From the NCBI RefSeq assembly GCF_008080435.1, contig NZ_VRKN01000002.1:186001-250000 (forward strand): a stretch of DNA of 64,000 bases. The letters are read 5' to 3'. The translations under genes were made by a program, and so were the position numbers. The DNA is from Enterobacter asburiae. GTDB taxonomy: Bacteria > Pseudomonadota > Gammaproteobacteria > Enterobacterales > Enterobacteriaceae. The notes under the pieces were generated by a model. It was given only the letters and a program-made list of their open reading frames with translations. It was not told where the DNA came from and ran no database searches. Position 1 is the stretch's first letter. Every line of letters starts with the position of its first letter. This document shows positions 15,436 to 24,698 of the stretch, piece by piece.

Positions 15436-16446
15436 TTATTTCTTACGCGCGTACTTCAGTGAATCCAGCGCAACCGCGAAGATAATAATGGCGCCTTTGA
15501 TGATGTACTGCCAGTACGGGTTCACGCCGATGTAGGTCAAACCGTAGTTGATGACGGTGAAGATGATCACACCGGTCACCACGCCCAGTACCGTACCCAC
15601 ACCGCCGCTGAAGGAGACGCCGCCCACCACGCAGGCTGCGATCGCATCCAGCTCGTACATGAAGCCAAGGTTGTTGGTTGCAGAGCCGATACGGCCCGCT
15701 TCCAGCATCCCGCCGAAGGCGTAGAACACACCGGACAGCGCGTAAATCATCAGCAGGTTCAGAGCAACGTTTACGCCGGAGACTTTCGCCGCTTCCGGGT
15801 TACCGCCGATTGCGAAGATGTTTTTACCAAAGCGCGTTTTGTTCCACAGGATCCAGACAAAGGCCACCGCAATCAGTGCATAGAAGGTGATATACGACAG
15901 GCGGAAGCTGCCCAGCGCGATGAACCCTTGCGTAAAGGTCGAGAAGCCGCTGTCAAAACCCGAGATGGGTGAAGCACCGACAAAGTCGTAGTACAGGGAG
16001 TTGATACCGTAAACAATGATCATCGTACCCAGGGTGGTGATAAATGGCGTCACGTTCAGGTAAGCGATGATAATACCGTTGATCAGGCCAATCACCGCAC
16101 CGATGGCGCAGACAATCAGGATCACCACGAAAATCGGCATGGTGGCCATTTCCGGGAACACCTTGTTGGCGTTTTCCATCGACTGCAGCAGGGTTGCCGC
16201 GATAACCGCCGCCAGACCCACCTGGCGACCGGCAGAAAGGTCCGTCCCCTGGGTCACGATCAGGCCCGCCACGCCCAGCGCAATGATAATTCGCACGGAA
16301 GACTGGGTCAGAATGTTACTCAGGTTCAGCAGGCTTAAGAACGTAGGGTCCTGGAAAATAATGATAGCCAGCAGTACTAAAAGAACAACGTAAATACCGC
16401 CTTCTTTCAGGTAAGTGAGAAAACTTTTTTTATTTAACGCACTCAT
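15436..16446 (-). CDS. mglC: MglC, galactose/methyl-galactoside ABC permease
   Basis: This 336-residue inner-membrane permease forms the homodimeric channel of the Mgl importer for galactose and methyl-beta-galactoside. It has about ten hydrophobic helices and the family segments GVAGLIVTQGTDLSAGRQVG near residues 58-77 and a cytoplasmic loop NPEAAKVSGVNV that contacts MglA. Length equals E. coli MglC. It is the last gene of mglBAC, 15 bp after mglA, and is followed by an intrinsic terminator. Confidence 0.97.
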   Translation of the reverse strand: MSALNKKSFLTYLKEGGIYVVLLVLLAIIIFQDPTFLSLLNLSNILTQSSVRIIIALGVAGLIVTQGTDLSAGRQVGLAAVIAATLLQSMENANKVFPEMATMPIFVVILIVCAIGAVIGLINGIIIAYLNVTPFITTLGTMIIVYGINSLYYDFVGASPISGFDSGFSTFTQGFIALGSFRLSYITFYALIAVAFVWILWNKTRFGKNIFAIGGNPEAAKVSGVNVALNLLMIYALSGVFYAFGGMLEAGRIGSATNNLGFMYELDAIAACVVGGVSFSGGVGTVLGVVTGVIIFTVINYGLTYIGVNPYWQYIIKGAIIIFAVALDSLKYARKK

Positions 16447-16461
16447 GAGGAGCCCCTGATC

Positions 16462-17982
16462 TTAAAGGTGCAAAGACGCAAGACGCAAAATTTCGTTTTG
16501 CGTTGTCGTTTTGGTGTCAACAATACCGGCAACGAGACCATTGCTCATAACCAGAATACGATCTGTGATCCCTAACAATTCCGGCATTTCGGAAGAAATA
16601 ATAATGATCCCTTTATTCTTTTTCGCCAGCTCGGCAATCAGCTGATAAATTTCAAACTTCGCGCCGACGTCAATACCGCGGGTCGGTTCATCCAGCATCA
16701 GAATTTCTGGCTGGGTTAATAACCAACGGCCGATAATGACTTTCTGCTGGTTACCACCTGACAGCGAACCAATTTGGGTGCGGTGGCCTGGCGTTTTCAC
16801 GCGCATGGAGTCAATTACCCATTGGGTATCGCTCTTCATGCGGGAGTTATCCAGCAGTCCGACTTTGTTTTTATAATTGCGAATGTTAGAAATTAACGAG
16901 TTAAAGTTAATATCCAGATAGGCATAAATACCGGTCGAACGACGCTCTTCCGTCACCAGCGCAAAACCATTATTAATGGCTTCGTTGGCGTTGTGGTTGT
17001 TGATTTTCTTACCGTGCAGCGTAATCGTGCCTTCGGCTTTCTCACGGATACCGAACAGGGTTTCCACGATATCGGTACGTTTTGCGCCGACCAGACCGGC
17101 AATCCCCAGGATTTCACCCTTGTGCAAGTCGAAGGAGACGTCGCGGATAGACGGCTGGCGTAACGAGGTCAGATTGCGCACTTCGAGGATCACTTCGCCC
17201 GGCTTGTTTTCTTTGTCCGGGAAGCGCTGGTTCAGGGAACGGCCTACCATCATGGCGATGATCTTGTCCATGTCCAGCCCTTCCAGCGGCTGCGTGGCAA
17301 TCCACTGGCCGTCGCGCAGGATGGTTATCTCATCACACAGCTGGAAGATCTCTTCCATTTTGTGGGAGATATACACAATGCCGCAGCCGCGATCTTTTAG
17401 CTTACGAATAATGGTAAAAAGGTGATTAACCTCTTTTTCCGTTAATGACGATGTCGGTTCGTCCATGATGACGATTTTCGCATCATAGGAGAACGCTTTG
17501 GCGATTTCGATCATCTGCATCTGGGAGACGGATAATGTTCCCACGCGGGCGCGCGGATCGATATCAATATCCAGCTCATCAAAAATCGCTTTGGTGTCGC
17601 GATACATTTTTTCCTGATCGACAAAAACACCCTTGGTTGGATAACGCCCCAACCACATGTTATCCATGACTGAACGCTGCAGCACCAGGTTTAATTCCTG
17701 GTGAACCATCGAGATACCGTTTTCCAGTGCTTCTTTCGCTGAATGGAAATCGATCTCTTTCCCCTGAAAAAGAATGCTGCCAGAATCTTTTTGATAGATC
17801 CCAAAAAGACATTTTAATAATGTTGATTTACCCGCACCGTTTTCACCCATTAAGGCATGAATAGAGTGAGGACGTACTTTTAAATTAACATTATCGAGTG
17901 CCTTAACACCGGGAAATGACTTGTTGATACCGCTCATTTCCAACAGGTATTCACCGGATGACTGAGTAGTTGTGCTGACCAT
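16462..17982 (-). CDS. mglA: MglA, galactose/methyl-galactoside ABC ATPase
   Basis: This 506-residue protein contains two fused ABC ATPase domains that power galactose import. The first domain has an intact Walker A (GENGAGKST near residue 42), a degenerate LSVSQMQM signature and the Walker [10 protein letters not shown]. In the second domain the Walker A position (GLVGAKRTD) is degenerate, while the signature LSGGNQQK and MLDEPTRG are well conserved, as is typical of sugar-type importers. The ATG at 17982 gives exactly the E. coli length and follows AAGGT; an upstream in-frame ATG at 18006 is not used. It is separated from mglB by a hairpin that probably reduces mglAC expression relative to mglB. 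Confidence 0.97.
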   Translation of the reverse strand: MVSTTTQSSGEYLLEMSGINKSFPGVKALDNVNLKVRPHSIHALMGENGAGKSTLLKCLFGIYQKDSGSILFQGKEIDFHSAKEALENGISMVHQELNLVLQRSVMDNMWLGRYPTKGVFVDQEKMYRDTKAIFDELDIDIDPRARVGTLSVSQMQMIEIAKAFSYDAKIVIMDEPTSSLTEKEVNHLFTIIRKLKDRGCGIVYISHKMEEIFQLCDEITILRDGQWIATQPLEGLDMDKIIAMMVGRSLNQRFPDKENKPGEVILEVRNLTSLRQPSIRDVSFDLHKGEILGIAGLVGAKRTDIVETLFGIREKAEGTITLHGKKINNHNANEAINNGFALVTEERRSTGIYAYLDINFNSLISNIRNYKNKVGLLDNSRMKSDTQWVIDSMRVKTPGHRTQIGSLSGGNQQKVIIGRWLLTQPEILMLDEPTRGIDVGAKFEIYQLIAELAKKNKGIIIISSEMPELLGITDRILVMSNGLVAGIVDTKTTTQNEILRLASLHL

Positions 17983-18020
17983 AATTATACCTTGTTGGCC
18001 TCGCATATCGCGTTATAAAA

Positions 18021-18040
18021 GGGCGCAACAGGTTGCGCCC
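18021..18040 (-). terminator. Intercistronic hairpin between mglB and mglA (possible attenuator)
   Basis: A perfect 9-bp inverted repeat (GGGCGCAAC / GTTGCGCCC, 2-nt centre) sits 22 nt after the mglB stop. On the minus strand it is followed by UUUUAU. It could terminate part of the transcripts or protect the 3' end of mglB mRNA, which would explain more binding protein than ATPase. Confidence 0.7.
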
Positions 18041-18061
18041 AGTGAAGACAATTTAAATCAC

Positions 18062-19060
18062 TTATTTACCGATGAACTCAGCCAGGTTGGACTGGTCTAC
18101 GCCCACGTAAGGAACGCGAACGATTTTGTTTTCAATTTTCCAGTTGGTGCCATCCGCCGCGCCTTTGCCATCGGCCAGGTTTTTCGCCAGATCGAAGGTC
18201 GCTTTCGCCTGGTTGTTGGCATCGTTCAGCACGGTACCGGCCATCGCACCGGATTTAACCAGCGCCAGCGCTTCTGGCAGCGCATCCACACCGAATACCG
18301 GGATGGACGATTTGTTGTGTGCTTTCAGCGCTTCTACCGCACCCATTGCCATCGCATCGTTGTTAGCGATAACCACTTCGATTTTGTTCGCGTTAGGGCC
18401 GGACAGCCACGCGTCCATCTTATCTTTTGCCTGAGCGGTATCCCACATCGCGGTATCTAACGCCAGCTGCTGGGTTTTCAGACCCTTGTCGTTCAGCTCT
18501 TTGATAACGTAAGTGGTACGGGCTTCAGCATCCGGGTGGCCTGGTTCGCCTTTCAGCAGCACGAACTGAATTTGACCGTCTTTGTTCAGGTCCCAGTTCG
18601 GATTCGCCGCCCAGTGTTTCGCGATCAGATCGCCCTGAATAATACCGGACTCTTTGGAGTCGGTACCGACGTAGAACGCTTTGTCATAGCTATCCAGCGC
18701 CTTACGGGAAGGTTCTTTGTTGAAGAAGACGATTGGCACGTTCTGGCCGCGCGCTTTTTCAATAACCGTGCCTGCTGCAGCCGGGTCAACCAGGTTGATG
18801 GCCAGGGCTTTCACGCCTTTTGCCAGCAGAACGTCGATCTGGTCGTTCTGTTTGGACTGGTCGTTCTGGGAGTCGTTCATCAGCAGCTGAACGTCTGGCG
18901 CTGCTTTCGCATCTTTCTCAATTGCTTTACGCACAACAGACATGAAGTTGTCGTCGTATTTATAGATGGTCACACCAATACGGGTATCCGCAGCGTGCGC
19001 TGCTGCACCAAAAAGCATGCTTGCCATTACAGCAGACAGGGTCAACACCTTCTTATTCAT
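18062..19060 (-). CDS. mglB: MglB, periplasmic galactose/glucose-binding protein
   Basis: This 332-residue periplasmic binding protein captures D-galactose and D-glucose for MglAC and, in E. coli, presents them to the chemoreceptor Trg. A signal peptide of 23 residues ends at AHAADTRIG. The mature protein shows the two-lobed type I fold, with sugar and calcium segments visible (DLNKDGQIQ is the EF-hand-like calcium loop near residue 157; AIVIN-like binding segments include [12 protein letters not shown]). It is the first gene of mglBAC; the promoter upstream carries CRP and GalS/GalR sites. Length equals the E. coli protein. Confidence 0.97.
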   Translation of the reverse strand: MNKKVLTLSAVMASMLFGAAAHAADTRIGVTIYKYDDNFMSVVRKAIEKDAKAAPDVQLLMNDSQNDQSKQNDQIDVLLAKGVKALAINLVDPAAAGTVIEKARGQNVPIVFFNKEPSRKALDSYDKAFYVGTDSKESGIIQGDLIAKHWAANPNWDLNKDGQIQFVLLKGEPGHPDAEARTTYVIKELNDKGLKTQQLALDTAMWDTAQAKDKMDAWLSGPNANKIEVVIANNDAMAMGAVEALKAHNKSSIPVFGVDALPEALALVKSGAMAGTVLNDANNQAKATFDLAKNLADGKGAADGTNWKIENKIVRVPYVGVDQSNLAEFIGK

Positions 19061-19308
19061 GGTATCTCCGGTTTTTTTATGCAGGGTAGTTCTTGTGAAT
19101 AACGATCGGCGGGCAAGTGTTAATAAAACGTTACTGACAGCCGAAGTTCACTTATAAAATTTCTATCTTCCGTGTTCGGTAACGCTCCAGAAATGCGTTT
19201 TATTCGTTGTTTGCGGCACATTGGCTATAGTGAAAGTGAATAATCACCGTTACATAGCGTTTCAGCTCCTAAAACGCTGACATCATAGTCAGCGCCTTGT
19301 TAAGATAC

Positions 19309-19341
19309 TGTGAATTTACTCACAGATTGAAAACGGTTACA
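19309..19341 (-). promoter_or_regulatory. mgl promoter: CRP site and galactose-repressor operator
   Basis: A near-ideal CRP site (TGTGA-N6-TCACA, 19309-19324) is followed directly by TGAAAACGGTTACA (19328-19341), which fits the GalR/GalS operator TGTAANCGNTTACA. They lie between the galS stop and mglB, about 250 nt ahead of the mglB start. This indicates activation by cAMP-CRP and repression by GalS/GalR. Confidence 0.85.
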
Positions 19342-19354
19342 TCACCTCATGTAA

Positions 19355-20377
19355 TCAGTTAGTGATCGGAACCACAATTTGCCGGGCCGCGACAGAGTGC
19401 CGACGCACTAAAGTCGGCATGAAACAGTGCGTTGCGCCCGGATCCAGCAGCCCTGCCGCCCCCTGTAACGCCAGCTCAGTCGCCAGTTTCGCCATAGAGG
19501 CAATGGGGTAGCGCACGGTTGTCAGCTGCGGGTCGGTGTAACGGGCAATCGGAATATCATCAAAGCCAATGAGTGATAAATGCTGTGGCACCGCAATGCC
19601 GTTATCCTTCAACGCCGTCAGGGCCCCTGCCGCCATGCTATCGTTATAGGCAAACACCGCAGAAAGCTGCAGGTTGCGGCCCAGCAGCTCAACCATTGCC
19701 GCCTCACCGCCCTGCATGTCCGGCGTACCGGTGCCTGTCCAGCTTTCTGACGGCGTAATGCCGTGCTCTTTCAGGGCGTTTTGCCACCCCTCGCGCCGCA
19801 TGTCGTCATCTTCAATATGATGGCTGGAGGCCAGATAGCCGATCCGCTGATGCCCGTTGTTGATGAGCATCTTCGTGGCCATCATGGCACCGCTGACGTT
19901 ATCCAGCCCGACGCAGCGATGGGCATAGCCGGGAACGATGCGGTTGATCAGCACCATGCCCGGGATCTGATCCATAAAGCCGGTTAGCTCTTCATCGCTC
20001 AAAGCTTTTGAGTGGACAATCAAGGCGTTACAGCGCTGGCGGATCAGCACTTCGATGGCATGGCGCTCTTTTTCCGCCTCATGATAGCTATTGCCGATCA
20101 GGACATATTTCTGATGCTGCTGGGCGACCACGTCGACCGCTTTCACCAGCGCGCCGAAAAAGGCATCTGATACATCCATCACCACCACGCCGATGGTGTC
20201 GCTGACCTGCGTCGCAAGCGCCTGCGCATTGGCATTTGGCCGGTACCCGAGCTGGGTCACGGCTTTCATTACGGTTTCACGGGTTTCAGGGCTGACCAGC
20301 GCGCTGTTGTTCAGCACGCGCGAGACGGTAGCCACAGAAACGCCCGCCTGACGGGCGACGTCACGAATGGTGATCAT
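19355..20377 (-). CDS. galS: GalS, LacI-family repressor of mgl
   Basis: This 340-residue repressor is the mgl isorepressor, responsive to galactose. The N-terminal LacI helix-turn-helix ([20 protein letters not shown]) and hinge are followed by a periplasmic-binding-like effector domain (for example [16 protein letters not shown] and [14 protein letters not shown]). The ATG at 20377 has AAGG 9 nt upstream and matches the E. coli start; an ATG three codons earlier abuts the Shine-Dalgarno. The order galS-mglBAC is as in K-12. Its own promoter region carries a CRP site and a perfect Gal operator, consistent with autoregulation. Confidence 0.96.
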   Translation of the reverse strand: MITIRDVARQAGVSVATVSRVLNNSALVSPETRETVMKAVTQLGYRPNANAQALATQVSDTIGVVVMDVSDAFFGALVKAVDVVAQQHQKYVLIGNSYHEAEKERHAIEVLIRQRCNALIVHSKALSDEELTGFMDQIPGMVLINRIVPGYAHRCVGLDNVSGAMMATKMLINNGHQRIGYLASSHHIEDDDMRREGWQNALKEHGITPSESWTGTGTPDMQGGEAAMVELLGRNLQLSAVFAYNDSMAAGALTALKDNGIAVPQHLSLIGFDDIPIARYTDPQLTTVRYPIASMAKLATELALQGAAGLLDPGATHCFMPTLVRRHSVAARQIVVPITN

Positions 20378-20466
20378 ATTCACCATCCTTCAAAGGATTG
20401 CAGCAACTCACAGACACCCCCTGTGTTTAGCAAGGTGGCTATTTTGGCAGCGAGAGGAAGGGGACT

Positions 20467-20501
20467 ACGTGAAGAAGCTCACACTCATGAAAACGCTTAC
20501 A
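20467..20501 (-). promoter_or_regulatory. galS promoter: CRP site and Gal operator
   Basis: GTGA-N6-TCAC (20469-20482) is a CRP-type site and TGAAAACGCTTACA (20488-20501) is a symmetrical GalR/GalS operator. Both lie about 90-125 bp upstream of the galS start, beside the yeiB stop codon. They point to cAMP-CRP activation and autorepression of galS. Confidence 0.82.
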
Positions 20502-20532
20502 TCCGTTTTGTTAATGATTGTGATCCAGATCG

Positions 20533-21690
20533 TTATCTGGATGTGTTCCTCAATGATACCCCTGAAGCATGTGCGGTTAACTGACGCCACACCCACTCCA
20601 GCGGTCCCTGGCGGAAATAACGTAGCCAGAGAACAGAAAACGCCAGGTTAATCACCCAGACCGGGATAACAAACGCCAGCAGCGTGAGGCGGTCGAATTT
20701 CATAAACAGGCCAAATCGATAGAAAAGCGTGGTGCAGAGAAGCGTTTGCAGAAGGTAATTGCTCAACGCCATGCGACCCACGCAGGCGATAGCGCTGACG
20801 ATCCACAGGCGGGAAAGCGTTGGCCAGAAGCCATAGATCAGCGCCGCGTAGCCAATGGTCTGGAACGGTGCGCTCAGTTCGCGCGGCACCTGGAGCAGGA
20901 ATGCGCACCAGCGGTAATCCCAGTGGATGTGCCACTGCGCAATGACCGCCGGGAGGTTAATCAGCACGCCGAGCAGCACCAGCCCGACACCCGTTCGCCG
21001 ATAGTGACGCAGGCTGAATTCCCCTTTCAACCAGCCGGTGCGCATCAATGACGCCCCCATCAGCATCATGCCCGCCAGCTGCCAGCCGTATTGCGCCCCC
21101 AGCGCAAGGAGGTTATCCCCCAGCATATCCGCGCGGTTGCTTATCGCTTCCGCACCGCCTTTCAGCTTCCAGTACTGTTCGTACTGCAGGTTAGCGGCAT
21201 CCGGGATCCAGGAACGATTTGTCGCCTCGCCGGAGATCATCCCCAGCAGCAGCAATACAGCAAGCCCCATGACATAGAGCATCACGCCGGTGTTAAACAG
21301 GCTTTTTACGCTGTGCGCATCGCGAATAAGGCGCCAGCAGATGAGCCCGACTAACCCATACGCGAGAAGAATATCGCCGTCCCAGAAGAACAGGCCGTGG
21401 ATAAAGCCGAGAAGCACCAGCAGCGTCAGGCGCGACTGGATCCAGCGCGTACCGCGTTTGAGGAGCAGTTGCAGACCAGCGCCAAACAGCAGGGCAAACA
21501 GCGTAAGGAATTTAACCTGCGCGAAGAGGTCGAGGACAGCCCAGGTCCAGGCATCACTGCGCGTGATGTCGCCATACCAGGCTGGATTAAGATAAGCCGC
21601 CTTCGGCAGACCGAAGGCGCTGATATTAAGCAGCAGGATACCGAGAATGGCGACGCCGCGAACAAAATCGAGCGTGACGTTTCGCTCCAT
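20533..21690 (-). CDS. yeiB: YeiB, DUF418 inner-membrane protein
   Basis: This 385-residue polytopic membrane protein has the DUF418 C-terminal domain (GRMALSNYLLQT and WLRYFRQGPLEWVWR). The N terminus RNVTLDFVRGVAILGILLLN resembles the acyltransferase-3/heparan-alpha-glucosaminide type start seen in related families. Function is unknown. The ATG at 21690 gives exactly the E. coli YeiB length; the open frame continues upstream through the folE end but has no support. It follows folE by 19 bp on the same strand, so the two are probably cotranscribed, as in K-12. Confidence 0.93.
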   Translation of the reverse strand: MERNVTLDFVRGVAILGILLLNISAFGLPKAAYLNPAWYGDITRSDAWTWAVLDLFAQVKFLTLFALLFGAGLQLLLKRGTRWIQSRLTLLVLLGFIHGLFFWDGDILLAYGLVGLICWRLIRDAHSVKSLFNTGVMLYVMGLAVLLLLGMISGEATNRSWIPDAANLQYEQYWKLKGGAEAISNRADMLGDNLLALGAQYGWQLAGMMLMGASLMRTGWLKGEFSLRHYRRTGVGLVLLGVLINLPAVIAQWHIHWDYRWCAFLLQVPRELSAPFQTIGYAALIYGFWPTLSRLWIVSAIACVGRMALSNYLLQTLLCTTLFYRFGLFMKFDRLTLLAFVIPVWVINLAFSVLWLRYFRQGPLEWVWRQLTAHASGVSLRNTSR

Positions 21691-21709
21691 GGTTCCTGCC
21701 CTGTAAGAC

Positions 21710-22378
21710 TTAGTTGTGGTGACGTACCGCGCGCAGGAACTCCTGGCGGGTATTCTGGCTCGACTTAAACAGGCCGCCCAGCGACGTGGTGGTCGTTGCA
21801 CTGGTTGCATCACGCACGCCGCGCGCTTTCACGCAGTAGTGAACCGCGTCGATAGAGACGGCCACGTTATTAGTGCCCAGCAGCGTTTGCAACGCAGTCA
21901 GGATCTGCTGCGTCAGACGCTCCTGCACCTGCGGACGCTGAGCAAAGAACCGCACGATACGGTTGATCTTCGACAGGCCAATCACCGTGTCTTTAGGGAT
22001 ATACGCCACGGTCGCTTTACCGTCGATGGTGACGAAATGGTGTTCGCAGGTGCTGGTCAGCGTGATATCGCGTACCGTCACCATCTCATCCACTTTCATC
22101 TTGTTTTCAATGACGGTGATTTTCGGGAAGTTGGCGTAATCCAGCCCGGAGAAAATTTCGTCGACGTACATTTTCGCGATACGGTGCGGTGTCTCCATCA
22201 GACTGTCGTCACTCAGATCGAGATTCAGCAGCTCCATGATATCGGTCATATGACCGGCAATCAGACGCTTGCGGGTTTCATTGTCCAAATCCTGTACGGG
22301 CGGACGCAGTGGCGTTTCAAGACCGCGCGCAACCAGGGCTTCGTGGACCAGGGCAGCTTCTTTACTGAGTGATGACAT
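21710..22378 (-). CDS. folE: FolE, GTP cyclohydrolase I
   Basis: This 222-residue enzyme converts GTP to 7,8-dihydroneopterin triphosphate, the first step of tetrahydrofolate synthesis, as a homodecamer in the cytoplasm. Zinc ligands Cys111 and His114 in TSTCEHH and Cys182 in VHYCVKARG are all present, together with [15 protein letters not shown]. It is the zinc-dependent type IA enzyme. The length equals E. coli FolE when started at the ATG at 22378. yeiB follows closely. The MFS gene upstream is on the same strand with a 102-bp gap that probably carries the folE promoter. Confidence 0.97.
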   Translation of the reverse strand: MSSLSKEAALVHEALVARGLETPLRPPVQDLDNETRKRLIAGHMTDIMELLNLDLSDDSLMETPHRIAKMYVDEIFSGLDYANFPKITVIENKMKVDEMVTVRDITLTSTCEHHFVTIDGKATVAYIPKDTVIGLSKINRIVRFFAQRPQVQERLTQQILTALQTLLGTNNVAVSIDAVHYCVKARGVRDATSATTTTSLGGLFKSSQNTRQEFLRAVRHHN

Positions 22379-22480
22379 TTTGTTCTCCTGCAGGTGTGGC
22401 GTCTTTTGCCCTCGTTGTGGCAAAAGTATGCGCTCATTGTGCGTGAGGCGGCGCACATAATCCAGTATTCACGACGATAA

Positions 22481-23629
22481 TTATTGCAATTGCTGCTGCC
22501 TTTCAGCGTGACGATTCCAGACCAGGGCTCCCCCGACGAACAGCGCAACGCCCGCCAGCCCCAGCGCGGGCTCCAGCCGATGGGTAAGCCAGGTTGATAA
22601 CGCCGAGGTCACCGGACCAATCAACTGCCCAATCGCATACCCGGTGGTGAGCAGTCCTGCCATATAGCGCGTGTGGTTTGGCGCCAGCTCGCGACCGTAT
22701 AAAAGAGAGAGCTGCACGGCACACAGAAAGCCACCGCCCACCAGCAGCCCGCCCGTCAGCAAACCGCCAATCCCCGGCAGCAGCCAGGCCGCCAGCACGC
22801 CAGCCCCCTGTAACCACAGCACGATAGCCAGCCTGCGGTTAGTCGTTGAGGTGTGGCGTAAAAGAATACTGAGCGCAATACCCACCACGGCGGCGATACC
22901 AAAAATCGGCCAGACAAACTGCGCAAACAGGCTGCCGGGAAAACGCACCGCCGCCATTTGCGACAGGAATGTCGCCGGGAGGATATAGCCAAACCCGGCC
23001 AGGCTGTAGCTCCAGACCAGGCTCTTTAAATCCGCCGTCAGCACCAGCGGCTCTGGCGCGGTGCCGGGTCGATGGAGCTGCCCGGATCGCGGCAGGTAGC
23101 GCGCCACCAGCGCAATCAGCACCAGCGCCAGCACGCCGTAGATTTGCCATGCCGCCCCGGCCGAAAGGGATCTCGCCTGGATATAGACAGCGAGCAGCCC
23201 GCTCAGGGCAATGCCCGCCCCCGGTCCGGCAAACACGGCAGCGCTCAGGCCCGGTTTACCCAGTTGCCCCAGCCGTTCGTTTGTCCAGGCGGCAATGAGT
23301 ACCATCGACCAGCCGCTCATGCAGCCAATCACAAAGCGCAGCAGGCCGTGCACGACGGCGTTATCCGCCGCCGCGGAGAGCAGCGTCAGCGCAACCGCAC
23401 CAGTGATGCCAAGCCAGAGGCGCGTTTCCACAAAGCGGTGCGCACGCATGGCATCCCATGCCCCCACCAGATAGCCCAGATAATTCATCGCCGCCACCAG
23501 ACCCGCGCTGGTGAGCGTAAGCTGCCCGGCAGCAATCATGAGCGGCACCTGAGGCGTAAAGGCAAAGCGCCCTATTCCCATTGCCACCACCAGAACGACA
23601 AATCCACTGAGCGCAATACGCAGCGCCAT
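22481..23629 (-). CDS. YbfB/YjiJ-type MFS transporter
   Basis: This 382-residue inner-membrane protein has about twelve hydrophobic segments and the YbfB/YjiJ family look: GIGRFAFTPQVPLM near residue 18, GYLVGAWDAMR near residue 52 and GPGAGIALSGLLAVY near residue 133. The family is part of the major facilitator superfamily and its substrates are unknown. It is inserted between folE and yeiG relative to K-12. It diverges from yeiG across 138 bp, so it may share a control region with the S-formylglutathione hydrolase. Family assignment is from recalled similarity. Confidence 0.85.
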   Translation of the reverse strand: MALRIALSGFVVLVVAMGIGRFAFTPQVPLMIAAGQLTLTSAGLVAAMNYLGYLVGAWDAMRAHRFVETRLWLGITGAVALTLLSAAADNAVVHGLLRFVIGCMSGWSMVLIAAWTNERLGQLGKPGLSAAVFAGPGAGIALSGLLAVYIQARSLSAGAAWQIYGVLALVLIALVARYLPRSGQLHRPGTAPEPLVLTADLKSLVWSYSLAGFGYILPATFLSQMAAVRFPGSLFAQFVWPIFGIAAVVGIALSILLRHTSTTNRRLAIVLWLQGAGVLAAWLLPGIGGLLTGGLLVGGGFLCAVQLSLLYGRELAPNHTRYMAGLLTTGYAIGQLIGPVTSALSTWLTHRLEPALGLAGVALFVGGALVWNRHAERQQQLQ

Positions 23630-23767
23630 GACCGCTCCAATTGTTAAAGAAAAGTAAATTTATGATGCAGCATCTCGCCGTCTGGCGAAAGTGAAAGTTA
23701 CTCACAGGTCAATGAAAAGGCTGTATTATGGTTTTTATGAATACGCATTCTCATTAAGGAGCCCTGC

Positions 23768-24595
23768 ATGGAACTGCTCGAAGAGCACCGTTGTTTTGAA
23801 GGTCGACAGCAGCGCTGGCGGCATGACTCCACCGTCCTGAACTGTGCGATGACGTTCAGTATTTTCCTGCCGCCGACGGAAAATCCGCCGGTTCTGTTCT
23901 GGCTGTCAGGCCTGACCTGCAACGACGAAAACTTCACCACCAAAGCGGGCGCGCAGCGACTTGCCGCTGAGCTGGGCATTGCGCTTGTGATGCCAGACAC
24001 CAGCCCGCGTGGTGATGATGTGGCCGACGATGCAGGATACGACCTGGGCAAAGGTGCCGGGTTTTATCTGAATGCGACCGAGCAGCCCTGGGCGCGCCAC
24101 TACCGCATGTATGATTACATTCGCGACGAGCTGCCCGCGCTGATTCAGTCCGGGTTTGCAGTAAGCGACCGCTGCGCCATCAGCGGCCACTCCATGGGCG
24201 GACATGGGGCGTTAATCATGGCGCTAAAAAATCCGGGAAAATACGTCAGCGTGTCGGCATTTGCGCCAATTGTGAACCCTACGCAGGTGCCGTGGGGGCA
24301 GAAAGCCTTCACGAACTATCTGGGTGAAGATGAAGAGAAATGGCTGGAATGGGATAGCTGTGCGCTGATGCTCGCCAGCAACTCAGCAAATGCGATCCCG
24401 ATGCTTATCGATCAGGGCGATGCGGACCAGTTCCTCGCCGGACAGCTACAGCCTGCGGCGCTCGCTGAAGCGGCACGCCAGAAGGACTGGCCGCTGACGC
24501 TGCGCATTCAGCCGGGGTATGACCACAGCTATTACTTTATCGGGTCCTTTATTGAGGATCATCTGCGCTTCCATGCGGAGCATTTGTTCGGGTAA
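23768..24595 (+). CDS. yeiG: YeiG, S-formylglutathione hydrolase
   Basis: This 275-residue cytoplasmic serine esterase of the esterase-D family hydrolyses S-formylglutathione to formate and glutathione in formaldehyde detoxification. The nucleophile is Ser142 in [10 protein letters not shown], with the later Asp (DQGDADQF) and His (GYDHSYYFI) completing the triad. The sequence closely follows remembered E. coli YeiG (278 residues), with a small deletion near residue 40. A Shine-Dalgarno (AAGGAG) precedes the start. No frmA is adjacent. A BIME-like REP pair lies directly after the stop. Confidence 0.96.
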   Translation: MELLEEHRCFEGRQQRWRHDSTVLNCAMTFSIFLPPTENPPVLFWLSGLTCNDENFTTKAGAQRLAAELGIALVMPDTSPRGDDVADDAGYDLGKGAGFYLNATEQPWARHYRMYDYIRDELPALIQSGFAVSDRCAISGHSMGGHGALIMALKNPGKYVSVSAFAPIVNPTQVPWGQKAFTNYLGEDEEKWLEWDSCALMLASNSANAIPMLIDQGDADQFLAGQLQPAALAEAARQKDWPLTLRIQPGYDHSYYFIGSFIEDHLRFHAEHLFG

Positions 24596-24608
24596 GTGCG
24601 GCCTTTAT

Positions 24609-24688
24609 TGCCCGGTGGCGCTTCGCTTACCGGGCCTACGGGCTTGTGCCCTTTTGTAGGCCGGGTAAGGCGCAGCCACCACCCGGCA
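24609..24688. repeat. Paired REP elements (BIME) between yeiG and cirA
   Basis: Two inverted REP-like units (24609-24639 and 24655-24688) face each other, each with the imperfect palindrome CCCGGTGGCG...CGGGCCTAC. They lie between the convergent yeiG and cirA genes. Such elements typically stabilise mRNA 3' ends or bind IHF/gyrase. Confidence 0.8.
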
Positions 24689-24698
24689 CATGACCTCA

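Noticed and set aside
21691..21813. Upstream extension of yeiB into folE
   Set aside because: The extension lies in an alternate frame of the folE end, lacks membrane character and is absent from the known YeiB length.
24609..24688. CRISPR-like direct repeats after yeiG
   Set aside because: The two units are inverted REP elements, not evenly spaced direct repeats with spacers.
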